The notes under the pieces: model-generated | Seen by the model: the letters and a program-made list of their open reading frames with translations, nothing else | What the model was told of the DNA's origin: nothing | The model's database searches: none | Position numbers and translations under genes: made by a program | Assembly: GCA_019638615.1 (NCBI GenBank) | Contig: JAHBTL010000029.1 | Span: 29,286 to 93,285 of the forward strand | Length of the DNA stretch: 64,000 nucleotides | Reading direction: 5' to 3' | Source: Chitinophagaceae bacterium | GTDB lineage: Bacteria > Bacteroidota > Bacteroidia > Chitinophagales > Chitinophagaceae | Shown: positions 8,201 to 17,055 of the stretch, in pieces | Position numbering within the stretch: the stretch's first letter is position 1 | How the letters are laid out: every line of letters begins with the position of its first letter

Positions 8201-9013
8201 ATGGTTTATTATAAAACTACAGCCGAGATTGAACTGATCCGGAAAAGTTGTTTATTGGTAAGTGCCACCTTAGCAGAGGTGGCAAACTTCTTAAAGCCTG
8301 GTGTTACTACCCTGCAGGTAGATATACTGGCTGAAAAATTCATCCGGGATCATCGTGGTGTCCCTTCTTTTAAAAATTACAAAGGCTTCCCTTTCACCTG
8401 CTGTATTTCAGTAAATGATGCCGTTGTTCATGGTTTTCCCAATAACAATGCATTGAAAGAAGGAGATATCGTTTCGGTGGATGCAGGTGTTTTTATGAAT
8501 GGCTTCCATGGCGACAGCGCTTATACATTTGCAATAGGCGAATTGAAACCGGATGTAAAGCAGTTGCTGAGAGTAACAAAAGAATCGTTGTACAAAGGGG
8601 TGGAAAAAGCCGTTGTAAACAACAGGGTAGGAGATATTGCGTATGCCGTACAGGAACATACAGAACGTAAGTACGGCTATGGAGTAGTGAGAGAACTGGT
8701 AGGGCATGGTTTAGGCAGGCAACTGCATGAAGATCCACAGGTGCCTAATTTTGGAAAGAGAGGTACGGGCTTAAAAATGAAGGAGGGGCTGGTGATAGCG
8801 ATTGAGCCGATGATCAATATGGGAAGAAAAGATGTGTATTATGATGATGACGGCTGGACGGTAAGAACCAAAGACGGGAAACCGGCGGCTCATTACGAGC
8901 ATACAGTATGCATTCAAAAAGACAGACCACTTATTCTTTCTTCTTTTACGGATATAGAAGCCAACGAAAAAGCGAACTCCAACCTGGATGCCTCTTATTC
9001 AAGCATGTCTTAA
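8201..9013 (+). CDS. map: Methionine aminopeptidase, type I
   Basis: 270 residues of a M24 metallopeptidase that removes the N-terminal Met from new proteins in the cytoplasm. The two metal-site aspartates are in SVDAGVFMNGFHGDSAYTF, the metal-site His in VGHGLGRQLHEDP, and the glutamates in AIEPMI and HYEHTV. It starts 5 bp after secY, consistent with co-transcription. In Bacteroidota infA-rpmJ-rpsM normally follow; here the gene is the last of the operon and its stop codon overlaps the stop of the convergent ClC gene by 4 bp. Confidence 0.97.
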   Translation: MVYYKTTAEIELIRKSCLLVSATLAEVANFLKPGVTTLQVDILAEKFIRDHRGVPSFKNYKGFPFTCCISVNDAVVHGFPNNNALKEGDIVSVDAGVFMNGFHGDSAYTFAIGELKPDVKQLLRVTKESLYKGVEKAVVNNRVGDIAYAVQEHTERKYGYGVVRELVGHGLGRQLHEDPQVPNFGKRGTGLKMKEGLVIAIEPMINMGRKDVYYDDDGWTVRTKDGKPAAHYEHTVCIQKDRPLILSSFTDIEANEKANSNLDASYSSMS

Positions 9014-10896
9014 TCTTTTTGTCTTTTGCTCATAGTGATCAGCCGTTGGCCTTTTACGAGTATCTTTAATACTCTCCGCTTTACAGATATAACCGGCTTC
9101 CGTTGCTGCGATTGAGCTACATCCATTTTATAAGCATCCACAATATGCTGATGGGATAATATACCCGCAATATCACCATCGTTTGAAATCACCGGAAGCA
9201 CATCTACATTTTCTTTTATCATCAGCTCAAGCGCTGTTCTTAAAGTGCTTGATGTATTTACGGCAACAGGCGTTCTGCGGATAAGGTTGCCGATACGCAT
9301 TTCCGCATCGTGCTGCATTCCAAAAAGATTTGAAGCGCTGATAATACCAACAAAAGCATTGTCGCTGTTAGCAATGATAAAATGATTGCTTTTGTCTTCA
9401 GGATGCTGCTTTACCCACTCCCTTGCTTCTGCTACTGAAACATCCTGGCTGATCACAAAACCCTGCTCTCCTGTCACTTCATTCACTGTAAGTTCCCCGA
9501 GCAGGTCGGGTTCAAATGAATCAGGCGTTTTAATGCCGCGGCGCGCTATTTTTTCCGTCATGATGGTATTTTCCATCAGGAAAAAAGAAACCATATAGGC
9601 AGCGGTACAGGCTGCCAGCAGGGCTGGTAATGCGGAAGAGGTTCCCGTTGTTTCAAGGGCGAAGATGATTGAAGTGAGGAGCGCCCTTGACGCGCCGGCA
9701 AACATGGCAGACATGCCTACCAAAGCAGCGAGCGGTGCAGATATTCCGGCGTAAGGAAAAACAGATGCTGCCCAGTTGCCTAACAGGAATCCTGCTGCGC
9801 CTCCAATGGTAAGCAACGGTGCTAAAGTGCCGCCGGATGTGCCGCTGCCCAGTGCTATTGACCAGGAAACAAATTTGAAGATGAACAATAAAACCGCTGC
9901 CTTTATTGTAAGCGCACTGTTCAGTACATTGGTGATGTTATCATATCCTACGCCAAGCGTTGCCGGGAAGAAGTAACCTGTAATGCCGACTGCCAGGCCG
10001 CCAATGGCAGGCCACCACATCCAGTGTACAGGCAGCTTGCTGAATGCATCTTCAATATAATACACGGCTTTGGTAACTCCGGCAGAGAGTGTGCCGATAG
10101 CAAGCCCGAATAAGCTGTAGCATAGCAAAGCTGTATTGCCGGGAGCGCCTACAGCAACATGTATTGCAAAAACCGGCGAAGACCCGAAAAACAAATGATG
10201 CCCGGCTGCACCGGTAATGCAGGCCAGAGCAACCGGTATAATGGAACGTGGAGAAAATTCAAACAGCAATAATTCAATGGCAAGAAAAATAGCAGCTACA
10301 GGGCTGCCAAAGATGGCCGACATGCCTGCTGTTGCACCACAGCTCAGCAGTATCTTACGCTCATTGTGAGTGATATGCAGGATTTGTCCTAAAGTAGAGC
10401 CTAACGCACCCCCTGTGGCTATAATAGGGCCTTCGGCGCCAAACGGACCACCTGTACCTATAGTAATAGCTGATGATAACGGCTTTAAGTAAGTGATTGC
10501 CGGCTTTATTTTACTTTGATTGGTTAGTATTTGTTCCATTGCTTCGGGAATGCCATGCCCGCGTATGGCCCCGGAACCGTAATAAGCCATTAGCCCTACC
10601 AGTATGCCGCCGATAGCCGGTATAAATATTACCCATAGCCCAAGCATATTATCTGATGGACTTACAACGGCTGTAGAAAACCTCCCGAAAAAGGAAACCT
10701 GTGTAACAAAGTCAATGAGTATGATCAGAAATTTTGCAATAGCGCTTATGCACGCCGCTATCACAACCGCATAACATGATATCCGGAAAACTCTTTTTTT
10801 GCCGGCCGGAATTACCGTTCCGATCGCTTCTGATCGTAGATTTTCGGTTAGCGAAACAGATACAGGAATACCGCCTTTTAAGCCGGATTTCAGCAT
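9010..10896 (-). CDS. ClC-family chloride channel/antiporter with two CBS domains
   Basis: 628 residues from ATG at 10896. The frame is open to 11124, but the extra 76 residues would cover the promoter region and part of the divergent regulator gene. The membrane part has about ten helices and the ClC selectivity signatures: GHGIPEA, then GPFGAEGPI containing the gating glutamate, and GTSGGTLAPLL. The conserved gating Glu favours a H+/Cl- exchanger or gated channel; the anion carried cannot be read from sequence. A pair of CBS domains occupies roughly the last 130 residues (VAEAREWVKQHPEDKSNHF and ALELMIKENVDVLPVI), probably binding adenine nucleotides. Divergent from the Crp/Fnr gene with a 139-bp AT-rich gap, so the regulator may act on it (inference). 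Confidence 0.93.
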   Translation of the reverse strand: MLKSGLKGGIPVSVSLTENLRSEAIGTVIPAGKKRVFRISCYAVVIAACISAIAKFLIILIDFVTQVSFFGRFSTAVVSPSDNMLGLWVIFIPAIGGILVGLMAYYGSGAIRGHGIPEAMEQILTNQSKIKPAITYLKPLSSAITIGTGGPFGAEGPIIATGGALGSTLGQILHITHNERKILLSCGATAGMSAIFGSPVAAIFLAIELLLFEFSPRSIIPVALACITGAAGHHLFFGSSPVFAIHVAVGAPGNTALLCYSLFGLAIGTLSAGVTKAVYYIEDAFSKLPVHWMWWPAIGGLAVGITGYFFPATLGVGYDNITNVLNSALTIKAAVLLFIFKFVSWSIALGSGTSGGTLAPLLTIGGAAGFLLGNWAASVFPYAGISAPLAALVGMSAMFAGASRALLTSIIFALETTGTSSALPALLAACTAAYMVSFFLMENTIMTEKIARRGIKTPDSFEPDLLGELTVNEVTGEQGFVISQDVSVAEAREWVKQHPEDKSNHFIIANSDNAFVGIISASNLFGMQHDAEMRIGNLIRRTPVAVNTSSTLRTALELMIKENVDVLPVISNDGDIAGILSHQHIVDAYKMDVAQSQQRKPVISVKRRVLKILVKGQRLITMSKRQKD

Positions 10897-11035
10897 AGAT
10901 AAATAAATTGTTCTCACATTAAAGTGTTCAAAAATATGATTTATATCATGTTTTTTGATAAATGGTTTAATATAATTTGATAATTTCGTTGCATAAACAA
11001 TAAAATAAACCAAACCCGGTAAATCATTTGTACCT

Positions 11036-11719
11036 GTGGCAAAAAATACTTGCGATCTCAGCCGTTGCTTCCTTTGCAGACATAGCCCACCGGCCTGGCA
11101 TGCGCTCATAGGCGCTAATCGCAAAAACCTCCTTTTTAAAAAAGGCGCAGCTATTTTTCATGAAGGAGAGGTGGCGAACGGAATGTATTTCGTGTACAGC
11201 GGAACAGTAAAAGTGCACAGGAAATGGGGAAGTCAGAAGGAGCTGATACTTCGTTTTGGAAAGTCTGGAGATATGCTTGGTTACAGGGGGTTAGGCGATG
11301 AAAGAAAATATACGGTGAGCGCTACGGTTATTGAACCTGCTGTTATATGTTATGTTGACCTTGTTTTTTTTGAATCCCTGCTGCAAACCAATCATCAGTT
11401 AACCTATCAGCTCATGCAATGCTATGCCAACGAGTTGCAGAACGCGGAAAAGAAAATGAGCAAGCTTGCTCATATGAATGTTAAAGCAAGAATAGCAGAT
11501 ACCCTGCTTACCCTGCAGAACCAGTTTGGAAAAACAAAAGAAGGATATATTAATATACAACTGAGCCGACTGGATATGGCTGCTTTTACAGGAACAACCT
11601 ACGAAACGCTTTTCAGGACCATGCAGGAATTTATACAGGAGAAGCTTATAAAGGTTTCAGGAAAGAAAATAGTTGTATTGAAAGAGAAAAAGCTGGCAGC
11701 GCTCACATGGATGCAATAG
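11036..11719 (+). CDS. Crp/Fnr-family transcriptional regulator
   Basis: 227 residues from a GTG start. A cyclic-nucleotide-binding-like beta-roll spans about residues 25-120 (KKGAAIFHEGEVANGMYFVY, HRKWGSQKELILRFGKSGDM). A long dimer helix follows (about 120-150), then a helix-turn-helix near 165-215 with RLDMAAFTGTTYETLFRTM. Three cysteines cluster at the N-terminus (C6, C11, C14), with C105 and C129 further on. The arrangement recalls iron-sulfur or redox-sensing members, although the spacing differs from E. coli FNR. The ligand is unknown. It is divergent from the ClC gene. Confidence 0.9.
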   Translation: MAKNTCDLSRCFLCRHSPPAWHALIGANRKNLLFKKGAAIFHEGEVANGMYFVYSGTVKVHRKWGSQKELILRFGKSGDMLGYRGLGDERKYTVSATVIEPAVICYVDLVFFESLLQTNHQLTYQLMQCYANELQNAEKKMSKLAHMNVKARIADTLLTLQNQFGKTKEGYINIQLSRLDMAAFTGTTYETLFRTMQEFIQEKLIKVSGKKIVVLKEKKLAALTWMQ

Positions 11720-11773
11720 GTCAATATACCAAAAGCTGCTTCAGATTGATTTTTAATTTAAAATATCATAATC

Positions 11774-12208
11774 ATGGAAGACGAAAACATGCAAACGCCG
11801 TTTACAAAGGCTTTTATGACAGCCTTATTTGTTGGTATTATTATTTCTGTAGTATGCCTTATTTACAATAGTATTTACCGTGATGAAACCGGGTTGGAGC
11901 CAACGGATATTATAAATGTGGGGTCTATAATTTTTGGCGTTCATATAATTTTTCTTATGCTGGGCATACTTTTCTACCTTATGCGTTTATTAAAAGGCAC
12001 GGGAGAGATCATTTATATTGCCGGGATTGCATTGCTTACTGCATTCCTTGCCTGGAAAGCAGAAGGAGTGGTGCGCAGCTCCAATCCGGAAATAACTGCA
12101 GCATTTCGCGGACTGTTGCTTGGTATTGTATTGATCATTGGTGCAGGGGCGTCTTTAGTAGTGCCGTTTTTGTTTCACAACAAAAAATTTGAACAAAATG
12201 TATTGTGA
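11774..12208 (+). CDS. Small integral membrane protein of unknown function
   Basis: 144 residues with four predicted transmembrane helices, around residues 13-31 (ALFVGIIISVVCLIYNSIY), 47-68, 76-95 and 113-133. No catalytic motif is recognisable. The acidic start MEDENMQTP puts the N-terminus probably in the cytoplasm. It lies 54 bp after the Crp/Fnr gene on the same strand, so co-expression is possible. The family is not identified; it resembles conserved hypothetical proteins of Bacteroidota in style only. Confidence 0.7.
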   Translation: MEDENMQTPFTKAFMTALFVGIIISVVCLIYNSIYRDETGLEPTDIINVGSIIFGVHIIFLMLGILFYLMRLLKGTGEIIYIAGIALLTAFLAWKAEGVVRSSNPEITAAFRGLLLGIVLIIGAGASLVVPFLFHNKKFEQNVL

Positions 12209-12389
12209 GCATGCTGCACGTAAATATAGAAGCAGTGACTGGCGCGAAGATAGATGCTTCTCCTTACGGGCTCAGCATGACAAGCAGCGGTACAGCGCTC
12301 ATCACTTATACCGTTGTTCAGCATAGTTGCCATAATCTGTCATTGGCAGTTCGCCCGGGTAAGCGTTTGATTACTTGAAAGACCGCACA

Positions 12390-13532
12390 TTATGAACCCG
12401 CTCGCGTGTTGGACTGGTTTTTCATTTCACGAAGAAGGGTATACGCGTACATGGCACACCAGCCTGACAAAGGCAATACAGGTACCCATAGTAAAAAATG
12501 AAGCCAACCGGCTGCATGAAGTATAGCAGCAGCCAATAGCATGTATAGCGGGTAAGTAACGGTTATTAACCCGCATAACAGTGCATCATAAAAAATTGAA
12601 TTTCTTGTTTTATAAAAAGCCCACCTGCTGATGGGAAAATAATACAGCCCGTTTAAAATGATGCCTGCTATACCTGGTACAATAAGCAACAGGAAATATA
12701 TAAGTGTTTTATAAAAACCCTTCCTGCCCTTACGGCTGTATTGCCTGGTTATGCTCATCAGGTCTGCAGAACCTGAACCTTCAATTAAATTGCCGATTTG
12801 ATGCAATGCATACAGGTTGTTGCAGGTATAAGGCTGATTAAAAGAGCTGATCACTGTTTGCCAGGCACGGATATTTTCCTTTTTTTGAGATCGCATGCAC
12901 GGTATAAGCGGCTCCATTTTTTGAAATAATATTGAATTAAAAGCCTGTTTCCACATACCATCACTCAATTGTGCATTGATTAAGCCCGGGTAAATGTTTT
13001 CACCCGGTTGTATAATGATTGTTTTGCCGGGATGTTCAAAGTCGCTATAAGTTAATCCTACAGGCAAAACAACAAGCCTGTCTTTTAAAGAGGCATCTGA
13101 AATGGCGTGACGCACAATTTTAGAAACCCCGCTTTTTATGGGTTTTAAATTCCAGTCGTGTAGGGTTTGCCCTTCGGCAAATACGATAATGATACCATTG
13201 TTTTGTAATATTTTTTTACAATGCTCAATTGTGCCGAAATTTTCCCGGAGCTTTTCTTTCTCCTCCGAAGAGCGGTATACAGGAATGCCATTCAGCCTGT
13301 TCAGTAAAAACCTGAACAGCCTGTTGTTGAACATATCGCTTCTTATTGTAAAATGCACCTGTTGCGTGCAGGTACAGCCTATTACGACCGCATCCATTAA
13401 AGAATCAGGGTGATTGGCAGCGATAATTGCCGGGCCTTTTAATTGCTGCAACACCCTGCCGCATACTATTTTTCTCCTGAAAAAAAACAAAAGGCTGAGC
13501 CGCGCAAGGATTTTTATAAGCCTGTAAAGCAA
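12390..13532 (-). CDS. PlsC-like phospholipid/glycerol acyltransferase
   Basis: 380 residues. The acyltransferase block is visible: AANHPDSLMDAVVIG with catalytic H41 and D47 (the H-x5-D spacing of the Bacteroidota branch), NGIPVYRS, FAEGQTLHDW as the EG motif, and LPVGLTYSDFEHPGK. The C-terminal third holds about three membrane helices (near residues 275-300, 315-335 and 340-365). It most likely acylates glycerol-3-phosphate, lysophosphatidate or a related lipid at the inner membrane; the exact acceptor is not determined. It is divergent from the flavoprotein gene with a 50-bp gap. Confidence 0.85.
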   Translation of the reverse strand: MLYRLIKILARLSLLFFFRRKIVCGRVLQQLKGPAIIAANHPDSLMDAVVIGCTCTQQVHFTIRSDMFNNRLFRFLLNRLNGIPVYRSSEEKEKLRENFGTIEHCKKILQNNGIIIVFAEGQTLHDWNLKPIKSGVSKIVRHAISDASLKDRLVVLPVGLTYSDFEHPGKTIIIQPGENIYPGLINAQLSDGMWKQAFNSILFQKMEPLIPCMRSQKKENIRAWQTVISSFNQPYTCNNLYALHQIGNLIEGSGSADLMSITRQYSRKGRKGFYKTLIYFLLLIVPGIAGIILNGLYYFPISRWAFYKTRNSIFYDALLCGLITVTYPLYMLLAAAILHAAGWLHFLLWVPVLPLSGWCAMYAYTLLREMKNQSNTRAGS

Positions 13533-13582
13533 AAAAGATATTTTTATTGTTCAAATTTAACAGGCTTAAATTACGCAAATTA

Positions 13583-14836
13583 ATGAAGCAAAAACATCTT
13601 GTAATAGTTGGCGGAGGTGCCGCCGGTTTTTTCACCGCTGTAAATGCGGCGGCAATGAGTCCCGGAATTAAAGTAACGCTCCTTGAAAAAACCGGCAAAC
13701 TGCTTTCTAAAGTGCGTGTAAGCGGTGGCGGAAGATGCAATGTAACCCACGCCTGCTTTGATATAGCGGAAATGAGCAAGCGGTATCCCCGTGGCGGTAA
13801 TTTTCTTAAAAAAGCATTTCATCATTTTTTTACACGTGATACGATTGACTGGTTTGAACAGAGAGGAGTTAAACTGAAAACAGAGCAGGATGGAAGGATG
13901 TTCCCTCAAAGCAACAGTTCCGAAACCATCGTGGAATGTCTTATCCGGGAAGCCAACCGCTTCGGTGTTGAGATAAAAATGAATACTGAGGTAAAAGACA
14001 TTCTGAAAAATAATGAAAACGGCAGGTTTAATATATCTTCTGCAGATGGCGCACAACTGATTGCCGATTGGGTTTGCATTGCCTGTGGCGGTTTTCCTAA
14101 ACTATCCCGGTTTTTATGGCTGCGGCAACTGGGGCATACCATAGTGGAGCCGGTACCGTCGCTTTTCACTTTCAATATGCCGGGTAATGCCATTACCCAT
14201 TTAATGGGCATTAGTGTGGAGGAAGCGCAGGTGAAGGTGGCCGGCACCCGGCTGGAGGAAAAAGGCCCCCTGCTGATCACTCACTGGGGGTTAAGCGGGC
14301 CTGTCATCCTTCGGTTAAGCGCCTGGGGTGCAAGGATTTTAGCAGAAAAAAATTATGCATTTGATATACATGTTAACTGGTTGCCAGCTTATACAGAACA
14401 CAGTCTCAGAGAAGCCTGGAATGCTATCAGATTGCGGCATGCGGGAGGCAGCCTGGGCGGGCGCAATACATTTGGTTTGCCGGCCCGCTTGTGGGAGTAT
14501 CTGTTACAGCAGAGCGGGATACCGGCATCTCAAAGATGGGATGAGCTGCAGGCGAAGCAACAAAACAGTTTGATACTGCATTTAACCGCTCAGAAATTTT
14601 CTGTAAAAGGCAAAACAACTTTTAAAGAGGAATTTGTAACTGCCGGGGGAATATATTTACCGGAAATAGACGTAAACACAATGCAGAGCAGGAAGCATAC
14701 GGGATTATTTTTTGCAGGTGAAATACTGGACGTAGACGGCATTACGGGAGGCTTTAATTTCCAGCATGCATGGACCAGCGGCTGGATAGCTGCTTCGGGC
14801 ATTGGTAAGCTCGCACAATCCGCCTGCGGATCATGA
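13583..14836 (+). CDS. HI0933/BaiN-type NAD(P)/FAD-dependent oxidoreductase
   Basis: 417 residues from ATG 13583 (the frame is open from 13547, but MKQKHLVIVGGGAAGFF is the natural start). The FAD-binding Rossmann motif VVGGGAAG-type GGGAAG is at residues 9-14. VRVSGGGRCNVTHA near 50 and the C-terminal AGEILDVDGITGGFNFQHAW are signatures of the HI0933-like flavoprotein family. The physiological substrate of this widespread family is mostly unknown; the name BaiN comes from bile-acid work and should not be transferred. No obvious partner nearby. Confidence 0.9.
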   Translation: MKQKHLVIVGGGAAGFFTAVNAAAMSPGIKVTLLEKTGKLLSKVRVSGGGRCNVTHACFDIAEMSKRYPRGGNFLKKAFHHFFTRDTIDWFEQRGVKLKTEQDGRMFPQSNSSETIVECLIREANRFGVEIKMNTEVKDILKNNENGRFNISSADGAQLIADWVCIACGGFPKLSRFLWLRQLGHTIVEPVPSLFTFNMPGNAITHLMGISVEEAQVKVAGTRLEEKGPLLITHWGLSGPVILRLSAWGARILAEKNYAFDIHVNWLPAYTEHSLREAWNAIRLRHAGGSLGGRNTFGLPARLWEYLLQQSGIPASQRWDELQAKQQNSLILHLTAQKFSVKGKTTFKEEFVTAGGIYLPEIDVNTMQSRKHTGLFFAGEILDVDGITGGFNFQHAWTSGWIAASGIGKLAQSACGS

Positions 14837-14860
14837 CTTTTGGTACTCCCATATCAATGT

Positions 14861-14952
14861 CGTTTCCTTAAGATGTTGGTGAAAACACCAACATTGGCAG
14901 TCGCCGTTGCGGGTGAAAACACCCGCAACTACACAGAAACGTTAAGGAAACG
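14861..14952. repeat. Nested inverted repeat with two GGTG-AAAA-CACC hairpins
   Basis: An outer 11-bp perfect inverted repeat (CGTTTCCTTAA at 14861-14871, TTAAGGAAACG at 14942-14952) encloses two hairpins with identical AAAA tetraloops: TGTTGGTG/CACCAACA (14874-14893) and GTTGCGGGTG/CACCCGCAAC (14906-14929). Both share the core GGTGAAAACACC. ACTCCCATAT also occurs directly repeated on both sides (14845-14854 and 14959-14968). The element lies between two co-directed genes and no U-run follows, so it is not a simple terminator. Confidence 0.75.
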
Positions 14953-15062
14953 CCATGGACTCCCATATGCGCACTGCAAAATTTAGTATTCTTGCATGCA
15001 GTATGATTTTCCCTGTAAAGTATCTATTCCTGGTATAAGCGGAACGAATAAAATAAAATGAT

Positions 15063-16307
15063 ATGAATCAAAGAAACTACGCAGCGGTTTTGTTGGTGCT
15101 CCTTACATTTTTTGTTATTTCCTTTATGAGCAATATTATCGGGCCGCTTACACCCGATATTATCAGGGGGTTTAACCTGAACCTGGTTTTGGTTGCTTTG
15201 CTGCCTTTCGCTTTTTTTATAGCATATGGACTGGTGTCGTTGCCAACCGGTATTCTTATTGAAAAGTACAGCACCAAGCTGATCATGACCCTTGCTTTCG
15301 TATTGGCATTGTGCGGATCCCTGCTGCTGGCGTTGTTTCCCAATTACCTGTCTGCCATTGTATCGTTGTTTATTATTGGGGCGGGCATGGCTATGCTCCA
15401 GGTAATCATCAACCCGCTGCTGCGTATAGCCGGTGGCGAGGAAAACTATGCTTTTACTTCTGTTCTTGGGCAGTTGGTATTCGGATTGGCTTCTTTTGTA
15501 AGCCCGTTGGTATATTCCTACCTGGTACTCAATGTTGGCAACAGCGATTCAATTGCTTCGAAAATATTTTCCATGACGCCCGAAGCATTCCCGTGGATAT
15601 CGATCTATTTTCTTTTTGCGATCATTTGTGTGCTGATGATCATTGTAACGCTTAGTTTCAGGTTCCCGAAAATGGAGCTGAAAAGCGATGAGAAAGCGGG
15701 CAACCTGAAAGCTTACCTGCAGCTCATAAAGCGCCCGATGGTGCTCGCCTTTTTCTTTGGTATATTTTGTTATGTGGGAACGGAACAGGTTATTGCCAAC
15801 TGGATGTCGCAATACCTCAGCGTGTATTTTGGGTACGATCCCCAAACCACAGGCGCGCGGGCTGTTGCATATTTCTGGGGATTGATGACGGCCGGGGGAG
15901 TATTAGGGTTGCTGATGGTAAAAATAATGGACAGCCGCAAAGTATTGATCCTGTTCACATTCCTGGCAATATTGTCGCTTACGGCAGCACTGTTGTTTTC
16001 CGGTGAAGTAGCCCTTATAGCGCTGCCTCTTACCGGTTTTTTTGCTTCTGTTATGTATCCTGTAATTTTTTCACTGGCTTTGAATTCCGTTACACAAAAT
16101 TATGGCGTATTTGCAGGGATACTGTTAACGGGCATTACCGGTGGAGCAGTAGTTCCGTTAATTACAGGGTGGATAGGCGATACATGGGGACTGAAAGCAG
16201 CATATTGTTTCCTTTATTTAACCATGGGTTATATACTCAGTGTGGGAGTATGGGCAAAACCTGTTATTACCAATAAAACTGTTCAGTTGTTTAAAAAGAA
16301 ATCCTAG
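15063..16307 (+). CDS. MFS sugar transporter, FucP/GluP-like (FHS family)
   Basis: 414 residues with about twelve transmembrane helices. The first helices (TFFVISFMSNIIGPLTPDI), the loop with GILIEKYSTK and the segment GAGMAMLQVIINPLLRIAGG resemble the fucose-galactose-glucose:H+ symporter group, in which a QVxxNP motif is conserved. Import of a monosaccharide with protons is therefore the likely role; the substrate cannot be fixed. ATG 15063 is chosen because the first helix follows directly. The gene stands alone, followed by a gene-free kilobase. Confidence 0.85.
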   Translation: MNQRNYAAVLLVLLTFFVISFMSNIIGPLTPDIIRGFNLNLVLVALLPFAFFIAYGLVSLPTGILIEKYSTKLIMTLAFVLALCGSLLLALFPNYLSAIVSLFIIGAGMAMLQVIINPLLRIAGGEENYAFTSVLGQLVFGLASFVSPLVYSYLVLNVGNSDSIASKIFSMTPEAFPWISIYFLFAIICVLMIIVTLSFRFPKMELKSDEKAGNLKAYLQLIKRPMVLAFFFGIFCYVGTEQVIANWMSQYLSVYFGYDPQTTGARAVAYFWGLMTAGGVLGLLMVKIMDSRKVLILFTFLAILSLTAALLFSGEVALIALPLTGFFASVMYPVIFSLALNSVTQNYGVFAGILLTGITGGAVVPLITGWIGDTWGLKAAYCFLYLTMGYILSVGVWAKPVITNKTVQLFKKKS

Positions 16308-16464
16308 CTGCGCTGTCTCTTATAATTGATCGTGTTCCGTGCGCATTTTATTTGCATCGGCATTGAAGATCTTCCATAAAAAATTTGTTCAACGATGCAG
16401 CACTTTCTCATCATTGAAGGTAATAGGGTAGGATATGTCTGGTACGGGCGTGTTACTAAGGTCT

Positions 16465-16511
16465 AATAAGGTGAAGACCATTAAAACTAAACCTTCTTGC
16501 CTTATACAAGC
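16465..16511 (+). repeat. AATAAGG..AAACCTTCTT hairpin repeat, copy 1
   Basis: AATAAGGTGAAGA followed by CCATTAAAACTAAACCTTCT and TGCCTTATACAAGC. The segment TAAGGTGAAGA can pair with TCTTGCCTTA at its far end. A second copy is at 17013-17055 and a third partial copy (CACCTTCTTACCTTATACAAG) at about 17078-17099. The copies differ by point changes, so they are old. Confidence 0.6.
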
Positions 16512-16765
16512 AAAACATGGGATATACTTTCGGAGATCGGTGAGGAAATAGGTTGTTTGTAAACCTGAATTATCGCGAAGGTTACAAAATCATCAACCAC
16601 TTGCGCAGTCATGGCGAGCCCGCTTAAACAAATCCTGGAATATCAGTTTGCTTTGCGGGAGAAGCCATCCTCGCAGAAAAAGAGGCAATTGTCTAACTGT
16701 GGACTGCCTCACCCAACCTTCGGTCGGGTTGCCAATGTTATGTTATTCTGTTCACTGTTTATCAA

Positions 16766-16961
16766 TGAAGTATGAACTGCGGGTTTGTTGTTTATAAAAC
16801 TCGCTTTCTTTTAAACCAGAATGCCTGGTGCTGGTTTCTTTGTTACTTTTTTGCGGAAAAAAGTAACCAAAAAGCCGCCGGAAACATATTACTCCCATGT
16901 TTCCGGGAGGAGCTTCGATTTAGCTTTAGTGCTGCTGTGAACTCAGCAACAGAACCCTGAT
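16766..16961 (+). repeat. 195-bp dispersed repeat, copy A
   Basis: Runs from TGAAGTATGAACT to CAGAACCCTGA. It holds two palindromes: GTTACTTTTTT-GCGG-AAAAAAGTAAC (16842-16867, 11-bp perfect arms) and CCGGAAACAT-ATTACTCCC-ATGTTTCCGG (16878-16906, 10-bp perfect arms). An inverted second copy is at 28859-29048. A 62-residue open frame inside it is considered spurious. Confidence 0.85.
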
Positions 16962-17012
16962 GTGTTTGTTGATAACTTAGCCGACTTACATTATTTGCAT
17001 CGGACACAGAGG

Positions 17013-17055
17013 CAATAAGGGGAAGATCATTAAAACTAAACCTTCTTACCTTAGT
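17013..17055 (+). repeat. AATAAGG..AAACCTTCTT hairpin repeat, copy 2
   Basis: GCAATAAGGGGAAGATCATT followed by AAAACTAAACCTTCTTACC and TTAGTAA. It matches copy 1 (16465-16511) with a few substitutions, and is preceded by TTATTTGCATCGG, which also occurs upstream of copy 1. This suggests a larger old duplication later split by other sequence. Confidence 0.6.

Noticed and set aside
10897-11124. 76-residue N-terminal extension of the ClC protein
   Set aside because: It would cover the shared promoter region and the beginning of the divergent regulator gene; the ATG at 10896 gives a normal ClC N-terminus.
12211-12378. 55-residue ORF directly after the small membrane protein gene
   Set aside because: No family resemblance. 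It contains GATGCTTCTCC..GCTCAGCATGACAAG (about 12256-12286), which looks like a widespread intergenic palindrome motif, so it is probably not a gene.
16681-16740. Possible tRNA-like arm CAACC-TTCGGTCG-GGTTG
   Set aside because: Only one small stem; no acceptor stem, anticodon arm or TTC-loop could be placed around it. No tRNA was found anywhere in the window.
16772-16960. 62-residue ORF in repeat copy A
   Set aside because: It lies wholly inside the dispersed repeat and spans both palindromes; copy B differs by indels and does not keep the frame, so it is a by-product of the repeat.
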